This document shows, piece by piece, positions 36,335-45,063 of a stretch of 64,000 bases of DNA. The DNA is from Methanobrevibacter millerae. Lineage in GTDB: Archaea > Methanobacteriota > Methanobacteria > Methanobacteriales > Methanobacteriaceae. Where the stretch lies: NCBI RefSeq assembly GCF_900103415.1, contig NZ_FMXB01000003.1:127562-191561 (forward strand), in the 5' to 3' direction. The position numbers and the translations under genes are program-made. Positions within the stretch are counted from its first letter, which is position 1. Every line of letters starts with the position of its first letter. The notes under the pieces are model-generated. The model did not search any database. It was not told where the DNA came from and saw only the letters and a list, made by a program, of their open reading frames with translations.

Positions 36335-36418
36335 ATGAAATTAAAATTAATAAAAAGGAGGATGGCAATTTTTCCTCAATCTGGATGGATTGGGGTATCC
36401 TTGCCAAAAATAAGATGA
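36335..36418 (+). CDS. Possible 27-residue leader peptide overlapping the STAS gene
   Basis: A frame of 27 residues (MKLKLIKRR then MAIFPQSGWIGVSLPKIR) ends with TGA overlapping the STAS ATG (ATGA). An internal ATG at 36362 directly abuts AAAAAGGAGG. The STAS ATG itself has no ribosome site, so it may rely on termination-reinitiation from this small frame. It may equally be chance. Confidence 0.25.
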   Translation: MKLKLIKRRMAIFPQSGWIGVSLPKIR

Positions 36419-36714
36419 ACATTGAAAAAAATTATAATGGAAAAGAATTAACCATTAAAGTAGATAATCAGATTGATACTGTAACAGCTCCTGATTTTGA
36501 AAATGAAATAATTGATGAAATGGGAAAATTTGATTCGTTAAATTTAGATTTTGAAAACCTAGAATATATCTCCAGTGCAGGATTACGGGTATTAATTTCA
36601 ACACAAAAAAAATTACAGCCTGAAGGAATACCATTTAATATAATAAACACTCCTCCTGTAATAAAAGATATTATTACTGTTTCCGGTCTGGATAATGTTT
36701 TGAATATGCAATGA
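36415..36714 (+). CDS. STAS-domain anti-sigma factor antagonist-like protein
   Basis: The 99-residue protein is a single STAS domain like SpoIIAA/RsbV: GKELTIKVDNQIDTVTAPDF at 9-28, LNLDFENLEYISSAGLRVLI at 42-61 with the phosphorylatable serine (Ser53 or Ser54) of the D/I-S-S-x-G loop, then a helix and FNIINTPPVIKDIITVSGLD. In bacteria the dephosphorylated form captures the RsbW/SpoIIAB kinase. The frame opens at 36385, but the conserved domain starts at ATG 36415. A kinase and a SpoIIE-type phosphatase follow, so the full partner-switching trio is present. A perfect hairpin ends this gene. Confidence 0.85.
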   Translation: MNIEKNYNGKELTIKVDNQIDTVTAPDFENEIIDEMGKFDSLNLDFENLEYISSAGLRVLISTQKKLQPEGIPFNIINTPPVIKDIITVSGLDNVLNMQ

Positions 36715-36722
36715 AAAAGTTT

Positions 36723-36746
36723 AAAAGCTAAAATTATTTAGCTTTT
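36723..36746 (+). terminator. Terminator after the STAS gene
   Basis: AAAAGCTAAA and TTTAGCTTTT form a perfect 10-bp stem around ATTA. The T run after it is short, so termination may be partial. Confidence 0.5.
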
Positions 36747-36997
36747 ACATCACATATTCAATGTTATTGATGCCCAATACTTCAGCGTATTTAAATTTCT
36801 TATCTGAAAATTCTTTTTCAAGAACTTTCTGATTTTCTTTTTTCTCCATCATATTTTACTTGAATCAAAAATTCCATTCAATAACTCATCATGTTTTAGC
36901 AAGTATGGAATCATACATCAGTTTTATCATTGCTTGTTTTGTTTTTGTTTTAAATAAATATAATAAAAATGAAAATATTATAATTAACTAAGATATT

Positions 36998-37375
36998 ATG
37001 AATTCATTAAAACTTAAAGTAGAGTTAGTTGAATTATACTCTCTAAAGGATTTTGTTGAGCAGAATTACAAAGAAGATATGCTAGTGAATTTAGTTGTTG
37101 AGGAAATTTTTGTAAACATTGTTAATTACTCTAATGCTGACTATATAATTGTTAATATTGAGTATTATGATGATTTAATTATAGAATTTGTTGACAACGG
37201 GATTAAATTTGATCCCACTTCACAAGAAGCTCCTAAAAAGCCTAATGATATTGAAGAGGCACAACTCGGAGGTGTTGGTATCTTACTTGCAAAATCTTAT
37301 GCTGATGAGTTGATTTATGCTTATGAAAATGGAGAAAATCACTTGAAAATTATTAAAAAGGGGTATGATGAATAA
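36998..37375 (+). CDS. RsbW/SpoIIAB-like serine kinase (anti-sigma factor-like ATPase)
   Basis: This 125-residue GHKL ATPase has the N box VVEEIFVNIVNYSNADY (Glu36, Asn40), the G1 box EFVDNGIKFDP (Asp66, Gly68) and the G2 box LGGVGILLAKSYADEL (91-105), the layout of RsbW and SpoIIAB, which phosphorylate a STAS partner and bind a sigma factor. Archaea lack bacterial sigma factors, so the effector must be something else. It overlaps the phosphatase gene by about 8 nt. No strong ribosome site is seen; TAATTAACTAAG precedes it. There is a gap of about 280 nt from the STAS gene. Confidence 0.85.
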   Translation: MNSLKLKVELVELYSLKDFVEQNYKEDMLVNLVVEEIFVNIVNYSNADYIIVNIEYYDDLIIEFVDNGIKFDPTSQEAPKKPNDIEEAQLGGVGILLAKSYADELIYAYENGENHLKIIKKGYDE

Positions 37376-39266
37376 GAATTTTAAAAAAATATTGGTGCCT
37401 TTTATTTTAATGATAATCTTTAATTTGGGATCATATATTTTTATGTTTGGCAGCAATTTCGGTGAAGGATACACACCGCATGTGGGACTTCACCTTATTT
37501 CCGGTCTGCTTTTTGGACCTTATGGTGCTGCAGGGGCTGCTGTTGCAAATGGGATATGTGACCTCATTCGAGGTTATAATCCTATATTAACCGTTATGGC
37601 TGAAATTGCAAGTTTCGGTATTTCATGTTTGGCTTATAAATTATGGTATGGAAATTATAGAATAATGCCATCAATTACTAAGCCCAAATTAAATAATACC
37701 TCACATTTACTTTTATTTCTTGGAATAATCATAATATGCGCTACTTTATATGCGCTAATTAATAAGGAATTATTTTATATACTGTATCCCGAAACAAGAT
37801 CTATCAATCTGGATGTTGGAGTTAGATATTTCGTTAATTTTTTTAATTCTGCATTTATATATGGAATTATTGGAATTTGGATTTCCAAAAAAATCGATTT
37901 TGTCCATATCCCAAAAATATCTAAAAGAAAACTTCATGTGAACTTTTATAAAGCAATAGGCATATTAATTTTTGTATCTGTGTTAATTGTCCTGTTTAAT
38001 GATGATTATAATGGTTCAGATTATCTAAATCGGATTGTTGAAACCATTATTATTTCAGTTTTATTATTTATATACATAACAAAACCGATAAAATCCCCAA
38101 TAAAAGAAGAAACTTATACTACAATACCCGAAGAGATAATGAATATATTTCTTATAACAACATTGGTTATGCAGATTTTGGCTGCCGTATTAGCCACTAA
38201 TGATACGGTAATTGTCGCCATGGACTTAATTCTTCAAGTAGATGTTGAGGATATAGGCCTTTACATATTGTTGAATTCAGACATCTTTCTTATTATATTC
38301 TTTATCCCTTCCATTTTTGTTTTAAAATACATTGAAATGAAAGTAATTAAGCCAATATATTCATTTTCAAAAATAGAGCATTTCATTAAAAAAGGAGATA
38401 AAATCAAATCGGATGAATTGATTAAATTATATTCCAACTATACTGATGTGGATAATGAAATCGGGATGTTGGCCCGAAGTTACACCGACTTAATCAATAA
38501 TACCAATGAATACATTGAAAACATAGAGGAAATCCAAGGGGAAAAGCAGAGAATTGAAGCTGAACTTAATATTGCTAAAAGAATTCAGGAGTCAATTCTA
38601 CCCACTGAAAGTATCTTAAATGAAGATTATGGTGTTTATGGAACTTCAAAATCTGCAAAAGAAGTGGGTGGAGACTTTTTTGATTATTATGAAATAGATG
38701 ATGAAAATCTGGCCATTATGGTGGGTGATGCATCCGGAAAAGGGGTCCCTGCAGCATTGCTTTCAACACTTGCCCATGCAATCATCAAGCAAATACATAA
38801 AAATGAAAAAGACCCGTCTAAAGTATTGAATTTACTTAACAACGGATTGTGTGAAAATAATGCGGAATGCATGTTTATAACGTTATGGCTTGGAATTTAT
38901 AATAAAAAAACAGGTATTTTAACATTTTCAAATGCAGGCCATAATTCTCCGTTAATTAATGAAGGCAACGGATTTAAAGAAATAACGATGAATAAAGGCA
39001 TTGTTTTAGGGATTGTGGAAAACTTTGAATTTGTTAAGGAAGAAATTCGAAATTTCAAAAGAATAGTCATATATACTGACGGAATAACCGACGCTAAAAG
39101 TATTGATGGCGAATTTTATGGCGAAAAACGTTTAATTGATGCTTTGAATAAAATCTATGATGAAAGTTTATTAGTTGAAATGTTAAACAAAGACATTGAT
39201 GAATTTACGCAAGGAACCGAACAGTTTGATGATATGACATTACTGGTGCTTGATAGATATGATTAA
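37368..39266 (+). CDS. Membrane SpoIIE/RsbU-type PP2C phosphatase
   Basis: This protein of about 632 residues has an N-terminal membrane part with roughly nine helices in two groups (residues 5-240 and 255-335), a coiled linker (about 340-415, ending QRIEAELNIAKRIQESILPT) and a SpoIIE-type phosphatase. Catalytic motifs are intact: KEVGGDFFDYYEID, VGDASGKGVPAALLSTLAHA, IYTDGITDAKS, and DDMTLLVLDRYD at the C-terminus, supplying the metal-binding Asp residues. The first group of helices (HVGLHLISGLLFGPYGAAGA...) resembles ECF transporter S components or bacterial sensor domains and may bind a small ligand. It would dephosphorylate the STAS protein in response to that signal. It overlaps the kinase gene; ATG 37365 is an alternative start. 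Confidence 0.85.
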   Translation: MNKNFKKILVPFILMIIFNLGSYIFMFGSNFGEGYTPHVGLHLISGLLFGPYGAAGAAVANGICDLIRGYNPILTVMAEIASFGISCLAYKLWYGNYRIMPSITKPKLNNTSHLLLFLGIIIICATLYALINKELFYILYPETRSINLDVGVRYFVNFFNSAFIYGIIGIWISKKIDFVHIPKISKRKLHVNFYKAIGILIFVSVLIVLFNDDYNGSDYLNRIVETIIISVLLFIYITKPIKSPIKEETYTTIPEEIMNIFLITTLVMQILAAVLATNDTVIVAMDLILQVDVEDIGLYILLNSDIFLIIFFIPSIFVLKYIEMKVIKPIYSFSKIEHFIKKGDKIKSDELIKLYSNYTDVDNEIGMLARSYTDLINNTNEYIENIEEIQGEKQRIEAELNIAKRIQESILPTESILNEDYGVYGTSKSAKEVGGDFFDYYEIDDENLAIMVGDASGKGVPAALLSTLAHAIIKQIHKNEKDPSKVLNLLNNGLCENNAECMFITLWLGIYNKKTGILTFSNAGHNSPLINEGNGFKEITMNKGIVLGIVENFEFVKEEIRNFKRIVIYTDGITDAKSIDGEFYGEKRLIDALNKIYDESLLVEMLNKDIDEFTQGTEQFDDMTLLVLDRYD

Positions 39267-39352
39267 AATGCTTCATTTCACTTATTTGATTTGCCAGACA
39301 TTTTGCTTAAAAACAAAATTCTTAAATAATGGACAATATTAAAGTTATTTAC

Positions 39353-40195
39353 ATGGAATATTTTAAATTAAACAATGGTGAAAAAATGCCTGTTTTAAGT
39401 TTCGGTGTTTTTGATATAAAACCGGAAAATACAAAAGAAATAGTTTTAAAGGCATTAAATGTGGGTTATCGCTCAATTGATAATGCACAGGTTTATTATA
39501 ATGAAAAGGAAGTTGGTCAGGCCATTAAAGAATCAGACGTTTCAAGAGAAGACCTCTTTTTAACCAGTAAAAATTGGGTAAGCAACGCAGGTTATGAAAA
39601 AACAATAAAAGGATTTAATAAAACATTGGAAGACCTGCAAACAGATTATCTGGACTTGTTTTTAATTCATCAGCCTTACGGCGACTATTATGGATCATAC
39701 CGGGCGCTTCATGACTTGCAAAAAGAAGGAAAAATATTGTCAATAGGATTATCTAACTTTTATCCGGACCGTCTAATCGATTTGATAATGAATAATGATG
39801 TCGTGCCGCAGGTAAACCAGGTGGAAACATCACCATATTTTCAGCAATGGGGTGCTCATGAAATAATGAAAAAATATGATGTTTTGCATCAGGCATGGGG
39901 TCCGTTTTCAGAAGGAATCAATGATCTTTTTGAAAATCCTATTTTAAAGGAAATTGCTGATAAAAATTCCAAAAGCACTCATCAAGTAGTGCTCAGATGG
40001 CTATATGATAGGGGAATTGCAAGCGCATGCAAGTCAACCCATGCGGATCGGATGAAAGATAACATGGATATCTTTGATTTTGAACTAACAAAAGATGAAA
40101 TTGAAAAGATAAAGGAAATAAATACTGGAAAAAGTCCTTTCATCGACCATAATGACCCGGAAACTGTTGAAGAGTTTAATGAAGAAATTGTTTAG
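39353..40195 (+). CDS. Aldo/keto reductase
   Basis: A 280-residue AKR-family NADPH-dependent reductase. The catalytic set is complete: Asp and Tyr in SIDNAQVYYNEKEVG near residue 42-50, Lys in FLTSKNW near 76, His in LFLIHQP near 109. The NADPH-binding C-terminal SACKSTHADRMKDNMDIF is present; the usual P-K-S is C-K-S. Similar to the 2,5-diketo-gluconate reductase group common in Firmicutes. The frame is open from 39329, but MEYFKLNNGEKMPV at 39353 aligns with usual family starts; neither has a ribosome site. It follows the phosphatase gene and shares its AT-rich composition. Confidence 0.82.
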   Translation: MEYFKLNNGEKMPVLSFGVFDIKPENTKEIVLKALNVGYRSIDNAQVYYNEKEVGQAIKESDVSREDLFLTSKNWVSNAGYEKTIKGFNKTLEDLQTDYLDLFLIHQPYGDYYGSYRALHDLQKEGKILSIGLSNFYPDRLIDLIMNNDVVPQVNQVETSPYFQQWGAHEIMKKYDVLHQAWGPFSEGINDLFENPILKEIADKNSKSTHQVVLRWLYDRGIASACKSTHADRMKDNMDIFDFELTKDEIEKIKEINTGKSPFIDHNDPETVEEFNEEIV

Positions 40196-40433
40196 TTTGC
40201 TTAACTGTGTTTTAAAACACAATATCGGGCTAAAATCTCAATTCATAGCTGAAATTAAATAGTTTTTGGCGAAAAGCTAAATGAAAATTTGAAGCGGGCT
40301 ATTGGTCTTACAGCAATAATTTCACAAGAAGGCAATTGACTCTTGCCATTTCATTTTTTTGATAACTTATTTAAATGTTTGAATACATATATAATAAATG
40401 TTATATTAATGATTTTTTTAGGAGATTGTAAAC
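40196..40433. other. Intergenic region with korD promoter
   Basis: AT-rich. It carries CATATATAATA (40386-40396), a TATA box for the kor operon, and GGAGATT (40421-40427), the ribosome site for the TTG start of korD. Confidence 0.55.
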
Positions 40434-40697
40434 TTGATTATAATTAATGAAGATTTATGCAAGGGATGTCACCTTTGCTTGTTTATGTGTTATAAGAATG
40501 TCTATGCAATATCTTCTGAAGCTAACAAAAAAGGAGTGCAGCTTCCTTATACTAATTTTGAAGATAGATGCACTGGCTGTGGTGTTTGTGAACTTATTTG
40601 TCCGGACCAGGCCATTACGGTAGATGTTAATACGAATTGGTGGGTTGGCAAGGAGGATAATTCTTTCAATCCTAAATTTACGAATGGGAAGAAATAG
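40434..40697 (+). CDS. korD: 2-Oxoglutarate:ferredoxin oxidoreductase, delta (ferredoxin-like) subunit
   Basis: This 87-residue protein has two [4Fe-4S] motifs: CKGCHLCLFMC near residues 8-18 and CTGCGVCELICPDQAIT near 45-61. It is the electron-transfer subunit of the KorDABC complex. The first motif has CLFMCY instead of C-x-x-x-C-P. The start is a TTG (MIIINEDLCKGC) with GGAGATT 7-13 nt upstream, and no other start is available near it. korA starts 8 nt downstream with a GGTGTTAAA site. Confidence 0.92.
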   Translation: MIIINEDLCKGCHLCLFMCYKNVYAISSEANKKGVQLPYTNFEDRCTGCGVCELICPDQAITVDVNTNWWVGKEDNSFNPKFTNGKK

Positions 40698-40705
40698 GTG
40701 TTAAA

Positions 40706-41836
40706 ATGTCAGAGGAATTTTTTATTCAAGGAAACGAAGCATGTGCAAAAGGCGCAATCAAGGCCGGCTGTAGATTTTTTGCGGGTTATCCTATTACTCC
40801 ATCCACTGAAGTGGCTGAAACGCTGGCTCGTGAACTTCCGAAAGTGGGAGGATCATTTGTTCAGATGGAAGATGAAATAGCATCTGCTGGAGCAATTATC
40901 GGAGGTTCCTGGGGGGGAGCCAAATCAATGACCGCAACCTCAGGTCCAGGCATATCATTAATGCAGGAAAATATCGGTTATGCATTCATTACCGAAACCC
41001 CGATTGTCGTAGTTGACGTTCAGAGGGGTTCACCTTCAACAGGACAGCCTACAATGGCCGCCCAGGGAGACATGATGCAGGCACGCTGGGGGTCCCATGG
41101 AGATTACGAACCTATAGCATTATCTCCGTCAAGCGTTCAGGAATTCTTTGATTTCACAATAAAGGCATTCAACCTGGCTGAAGAGTACAGGACACCAGTA
41201 TTCGTAATGGCCGATGAAATCATCGGACACATGAGGGAAAAGATTACGGTTGAAGACGAAATTGAAATTGTCGCAAGGAAAATGCCTGAAGACAAGGATA
41301 ATTATTTGCCGTTTAAAAACGTTGAAAACGGCACAAATCCGATGCCGGCATTCGGTCAGGGATTCAATATTCACGTTACCGGTTTGACTCACGATGAAAG
41401 AGGTTATCCTGATACAAACGACCCTGAAACTCATCATAACTTAGTTCAAAGGCTATGTGATAAGATTTTAAACAACAGGGACAAGATCTGCTCCGTTCAG
41501 TCCGAAAGCTGTGAGGATGCAGACGTCATTATCTTATCATATGGAGCTCCTGTAAGGTCAGCTGTTGAAGCCGTTCAAAAGGCAAGAGCAGAAGGCAAAA
41601 AGCTCGGATACATCAAGCTTGACACTCCATGGCCTTTCCCTGAAGAGCAGGTAAGAGAACTGGCATCAAACGCATCCGACGTTTATGTCGTTGAATTGAA
41701 CCTGGGCCAGATGTATTATGAAGTCGAGCGTGTACTTGACTCTAACGTTAACGTTCACCTGATAGGAAAAATAGGTGGCCCGATGCCTACTCCTGATGAA
41801 ATATTATCAAGAATCGACGAAATGGGAGGAAATTAA
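40706..41836 (+). CDS. korA: 2-Oxoglutarate:ferredoxin oxidoreductase, alpha subunit
   Basis: KorA (376 residues) forms with KorB the thiamine-diphosphate core that interconverts 2-oxoglutarate and succinyl-CoA plus CO2 with ferredoxin, working reductively in hydrogenotrophic methanogens. Features: GNEACAKGAIKAGCRFFAGY then PITPSTEVAE at the N-terminus, MEDEIASAGAIIGGSWGGAK near 52, TATSGPGISLMQENIGYAF near 73 and QRGSPSTGQPT near 104. The 2-oxoglutarate rather than pyruvate assignment rests on the four-gene D-A-B-C order and the adjacent sucC. It is followed directly by korB with no gap. Confidence 0.93.
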   Translation: MSEEFFIQGNEACAKGAIKAGCRFFAGYPITPSTEVAETLARELPKVGGSFVQMEDEIASAGAIIGGSWGGAKSMTATSGPGISLMQENIGYAFITETPIVVVDVQRGSPSTGQPTMAAQGDMMQARWGSHGDYEPIALSPSSVQEFFDFTIKAFNLAEEYRTPVFVMADEIIGHMREKITVEDEIEIVARKMPEDKDNYLPFKNVENGTNPMPAFGQGFNIHVTGLTHDERGYPDTNDPETHHNLVQRLCDKILNNRDKICSVQSESCEDADVIILSYGAPVRSAVEAVQKARAEGKKLGYIKLDTPWPFPEEQVRELASNASDVYVVELNLGQMYYEVERVLDSNVNVHLIGKIGGPMPTPDEILSRIDEMGGN

Positions 41837-42694
41837 ATGTCAGCTGAAAATAAATTCACTCCATACATGAGAAAAGACAGATTGCCTCATATATTCTGTC
41901 CTGGATGTGGAAACGGAGCTATCATGAACGCTTTTCTAAGGGCAATGGAAAAGGCTGAAATGGACTTCGACAATATCGCAATGGTTTCTGGTATCGGATG
42001 TTCATCAAGGATTCCGGGATATATGAACTGTGATTCCCTTCACACAACTCACGGAAGAGCGCTGAGCTTCGCTACAGGTTTGAAAACTGCAAACAAGAAT
42101 TTGGATGTAGTGGTTTTCACCGGTGACGGTGACTGCGCATCAATCGGAGGTAACCACCTGATTCATGCGGCCAGAAGAAACATCAATCTGACCGTTATCT
42201 GTATCAACAATAACATTTATGGTATGACTGGTGGTCAAATCAGTCCTACTTCACCTAAAGGCAGTTTTGGAACTACCGCTCCATACGGAAACATGGACGC
42301 TCCGTTCAATTTAGCCGAACTTGTTGCGGCAGCCGGAGCAAGCTATTCCGCAAGATGGACGACAATCCAAATCGAAAGCCTGGTAACCGCAATCAAAGAC
42401 GGTCTTAAAAATCCTGGTTTCTCATTCATTGAGGTTGCAACCCAATGTCCGACCTATTACGGCCGTAAAAACAAGCTCAGAACTCCAACAGCAATGGCTG
42501 TAACGTTAAAGATGAATACTGTATTCAAATCAGCCGCTGAAAGGATGAGGCCACAGGAATTGGAAGGAAAGATTGTCGTTGGAGAATTCGCCAACAGGCA
42601 AAAGGACGAGTTTACCGAAAACATTGAAAGAATAAGCATTGAAAAATTCGGTAAGAAAACTTTAATTAATTCAGCATATGAAGAGGAGTTATAA
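41837..42694 (+). CDS. korB: 2-Oxoglutarate:ferredoxin oxidoreductase, beta subunit
   Basis: The TPP-binding subunit, 285 residues. FCPGCGNGAIMNAFLRAME near residue 20, GIGCSSRIPGYMNCDSLHTT near 49, HGRALSFATGLK, and the TPP-Mg motif VFTGDGDCASIGGNHLIHAA ending in VICINNNIYGMTGGQ (about 95-135) are all intact. Cysteines for a [4Fe-4S] cluster include C21, C24 and C51. Its ATG directly follows the korA stop, and its TAA overlaps the korC start (TAATG). Confidence 0.94.
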   Translation: MSAENKFTPYMRKDRLPHIFCPGCGNGAIMNAFLRAMEKAEMDFDNIAMVSGIGCSSRIPGYMNCDSLHTTHGRALSFATGLKTANKNLDVVVFTGDGDCASIGGNHLIHAARRNINLTVICINNNIYGMTGGQISPTSPKGSFGTTAPYGNMDAPFNLAELVAAAGASYSARWTTIQIESLVTAIKDGLKNPGFSFIEVATQCPTYYGRKNKLRTPTAMAVTLKMNTVFKSAAERMRPQELEGKIVVGEFANRQKDEFTENIERISIEKFGKKTLINSAYEEEL

Positions 42695-43239
42695 TGAGAA
42701 GCGAAATTAGAATCGGCGGATTCGGAGGTCAGGGAGTAATCCTTGCAGGAATTATTTTGGGTAAGGCCGCAAGTATCTTTGATAAGAATGAAGCCGTTCA
42801 AACTCAATCCTACGGTCCTGAAGCTCGTGGAGGAGCTTCCAAATGTGAAGTTGTCGTAAGCGATGCGAAAATCGAATATCCTAAAGTTCAGAGTCCGGAC
42901 ATTTTAGTTGCAATGTCCAACGAAGCGTTAATCAAGTATATCGTTGACTTAAAGGATGAGGGTACATTAATCGTCGATCCGGGAACAACCGACATTGAGG
43001 ACGTACGTGAATTCATCGACGAACATAACATTAAGGTTTATGAAGCTCCCGCCACAAAGACGGCTAACGATGAAATCGGTCTTAAAATCGTAGCCAATAT
43101 CGTTATGGTAGGAGCCATTACAAAAATTACTGGAATTATATCTCAGGATGCAGCTATTGAAGCCATTAAGGACAGCGTTCCGGCAGGAACCGAAGAAAAG
43201 AATATAAAGGCATTCGAGGCAGGATATAATTTAATCTAA
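42694..43239 (+). CDS. korC: 2-Oxoglutarate:ferredoxin oxidoreductase, gamma subunit
   Basis: The 181-residue gamma subunit has IRIGGFGGQGVILAGIILGK at residues 5-24 and QTQSYGPEARGGASKCEVVV near 37, both family hallmarks; it contributes to CoA binding and complex assembly. The ATG overlaps the korB stop by one base, so translation is coupled. sucC follows after 15 nt. Confidence 0.93.
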   Translation: MRSEIRIGGFGGQGVILAGIILGKAASIFDKNEAVQTQSYGPEARGGASKCEVVVSDAKIEYPKVQSPDILVAMSNEALIKYIVDLKDEGTLIVDPGTTDIEDVREFIDEHNIKVYEAPATKTANDEIGLKIVANIVMVGAITKITGIISQDAAIEAIKDSVPAGTEEKNIKAFEAGYNLI

Positions 43240-43254
43240 TAAATAGGTGTTAAA

Positions 43255-44370
43255 ATGAAGTTTTTCGAAAATGTAGCAAAAAAAGTTTTTGCAAGTGAAG
43301 GAATTAGAATCTTGGAAGGCCACGTCGTATATTCCCCGGAAGAGGCTGTAGCGGTCTGTTCCGAAATGAACGTGCCTGTTGTCGTCAAGGCACAGGTATT
43401 GACCGGTGGAAGAGGCAAAGCCGGCGGTGTAAAATTCGCAGACAACCCTGGTGAAGCCTTAAAGGTCGCAGATGAAATATTGGGAATGGAAATCAAGGGA
43501 GAAAAGGTAAGGCATTTGCTTATTGAAGAAAAGGCAGATATCCAAAACGAATATTTCCTAAGCATTTCCATCGACAGGGCAGCAAAAAGGCCATTGATTA
43601 TGGCAAGTAAAGAGGGTGGTGTTGAAATCGAAAATCTCGCAAAGACAAATCCTGAAAAAATCATCAAGTATTATCCGCAGCCTCTTATCGAATTTCTGCC
43701 GTATGAAGCCCGTGAAATAGCACGCAAAATGGATGTGCCTTCAGAACTTATAGGTGCTATGGGTGACGTTATCTGGAAATTATACAACGTCTTTGACAAA
43801 TACGACTGTGAAATCGCTGAAATCAACCCTCTGGTATTGACTCCAGACGGTCTTATCGCAGCTGACGCTAAAATGGAAGTTGAAAACGATTCTCTATACA
43901 GGCATCAGGACCTTGTCAACATGCTTCACTACAAGAAAAAAGCCGTTGATTTCGTTAAACTTGACGGTGACATTGCCGTAATCGGTAACGGAGCAGGATT
44001 AACACTTACCGCTATGGATATGATCAAGCTTCACGGCGGAGAGCCTGCAACATTTCTCGATATCGGAGGAGGAGCATCCGAACAGATTATCAATCAGGCA
44101 TTGAGCATTGTTTTAAACTACGACCCGGTTAAAGTCGTTTTTTTAAACGTTTTAGGTGGTATCACCAAGGCAGATGATGTTGCAAGGGGCGTAATCAAGG
44201 CTCTTGAACAGTCAGACAGGGAAATACACATTGTAATCAGACTTACCGGAACTAACGAGGAAGAAGGTCAAAAGCTCCTTGAAGAGGCAGGCATTCCATA
44301 CGAAATATCAATGGAAGCCGCAGCCAAAAAGGCAGTTGACTTATGCAATGAATTAAAGGCAGAAGAATGA
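43255..44370 (+). CDS. sucC: Succinyl-CoA synthetase (ADP-forming) beta subunit
   Basis: SucC (371 residues) works with SucD to interconvert succinate and succinyl-CoA, feeding the Kor complex. The ATP-grasp domain shows VVKAQVLTGGRGKAGGVKFA near residue 42 and EINPLVLTPDGLIAADAKME near 194; the ligase domain shows FLDIGGGASEQIINQALSIV near 265 and LNVLGGITKADDVARG near 298. The start follows ATAGGTGTTAAA. sucD is not in the window, so the alpha subunit is encoded elsewhere. Its stop overlaps the next start (ATGA). Confidence 0.93.
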   Translation: MKFFENVAKKVFASEGIRILEGHVVYSPEEAVAVCSEMNVPVVVKAQVLTGGRGKAGGVKFADNPGEALKVADEILGMEIKGEKVRHLLIEEKADIQNEYFLSISIDRAAKRPLIMASKEGGVEIENLAKTNPEKIIKYYPQPLIEFLPYEAREIARKMDVPSELIGAMGDVIWKLYNVFDKYDCEIAEINPLVLTPDGLIAADAKMEVENDSLYRHQDLVNMLHYKKKAVDFVKLDGDIAVIGNGAGLTLTAMDMIKLHGGEPATFLDIGGGASEQIINQALSIVLNYDPVKVVFLNVLGGITKADDVARGVIKALEQSDREIHIVIRLTGTNEEEGQKLLEEAGIPYEISMEAAAKKAVDLCNELKAEE

Positions 44371-45023
44371 AATTTTTTGCTATTAACGGAAGTCCGAGAA
44401 AAACTTGCAGCACCGCAAAGCTGTTGGATAAATCATTGGAAGGAATACAGTCTGTTCTTCCCGAGGCCGAAGTTGAAAGAATAGACTTGTATGATATTCC
44501 TTTTAATGGATGCAAGAGCTGCTTTGCGTGCAAAAGAATCAACGGTCGTCATTATGGGCGATGTGTCTATAAAGATGACTTTAAGCCTATTTTAAATGAA
44601 ATAACTCAAGCTGATGGCGTAATATTGGGTTCTCCGGTTTATTTCGGAGATCTCACCGGCAACATGAGATGCTTTTTGGAACGTTTCATGTTTCCGTTTC
44701 TTGCCTACAGCTCTCACGAGACTGTGGAGCACAAAAGAATGCCGTTGGCATGTATCTACACCATGAACGTTTCCAGAGAAGCTTCAATCGAAATGGGGTA
44801 TAATGACCTTTTTGACAAGTACGAATCTATTCTGGAGGGAATCTTCACCAAACCCGAACACCTCTACGTCCATGAAACCTACCAGTTCAAGGACTATTCC
44901 AGATACGTTTCAGACATTTTCGATGAAAAAGAGAGAAAACATATCCTTAAAACCCGCTTTCCGAAAGATTTAAAATCAGCTTTTGAAATCGGTAAAAACA
45001 TCGCCTTAAAATCTCAAAAATAA
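44367..45023 (+). CDS. Flavodoxin-family NAD(P)H-dependent/iron-sulfur flavoprotein-like reductase
   Basis: A 218-residue flavodoxin-fold protein: the FMN phosphate loop FAINGSPRKTCSTAKLL at 4-20, then YDIPFNGCKSCFACKRINGR with three close cysteines near 43-57 as in Isf-type flavoproteins, and GVILGSPVYFGDLTGNMRCF near 83 for the isoalloxazine. The cysteines could bind an Fe-S cluster or be part of the general C-x-x-C-x-x-C pattern in this family. It overlaps sucC by 4 nt and is last in the kor operon, so a redox role coupled to ferredoxin is plausible but unproven. Confidence 0.8.
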   Translation: MKFFAINGSPRKTCSTAKLLDKSLEGIQSVLPEAEVERIDLYDIPFNGCKSCFACKRINGRHYGRCVYKDDFKPILNEITQADGVILGSPVYFGDLTGNMRCFLERFMFPFLAYSSHETVEHKRMPLACIYTMNVSREASIEMGYNDLFDKYESILEGIFTKPEHLYVHETYQFKDYSRYVSDIFDEKERKHILKTRFPKDLKSAFEIGKNIALKSQK

Positions 45024-45034
45024 ATAAAAAAAGT

Positions 45035-45063
45035 TCTTTAAAGGAAATTAATCCCTTTAAAGA
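45035..45063. terminator. Bidirectional terminator of the kor operon
   Basis: TCTTTAAAGG and CCTTTAAAGA form a perfect 10-bp stem around a 9-nt loop. The converging DUF4012-like gene stops at the next base. Confidence 0.6.

Noticed and set aside
36745..36852. Minus-strand frame of 35 residues (MMEKKENQKV...) in the gap between the STAS and kinase genes
   Set aside because: No ribosome site, part of it lies in the STAS terminator hairpin, and no family resemblance.
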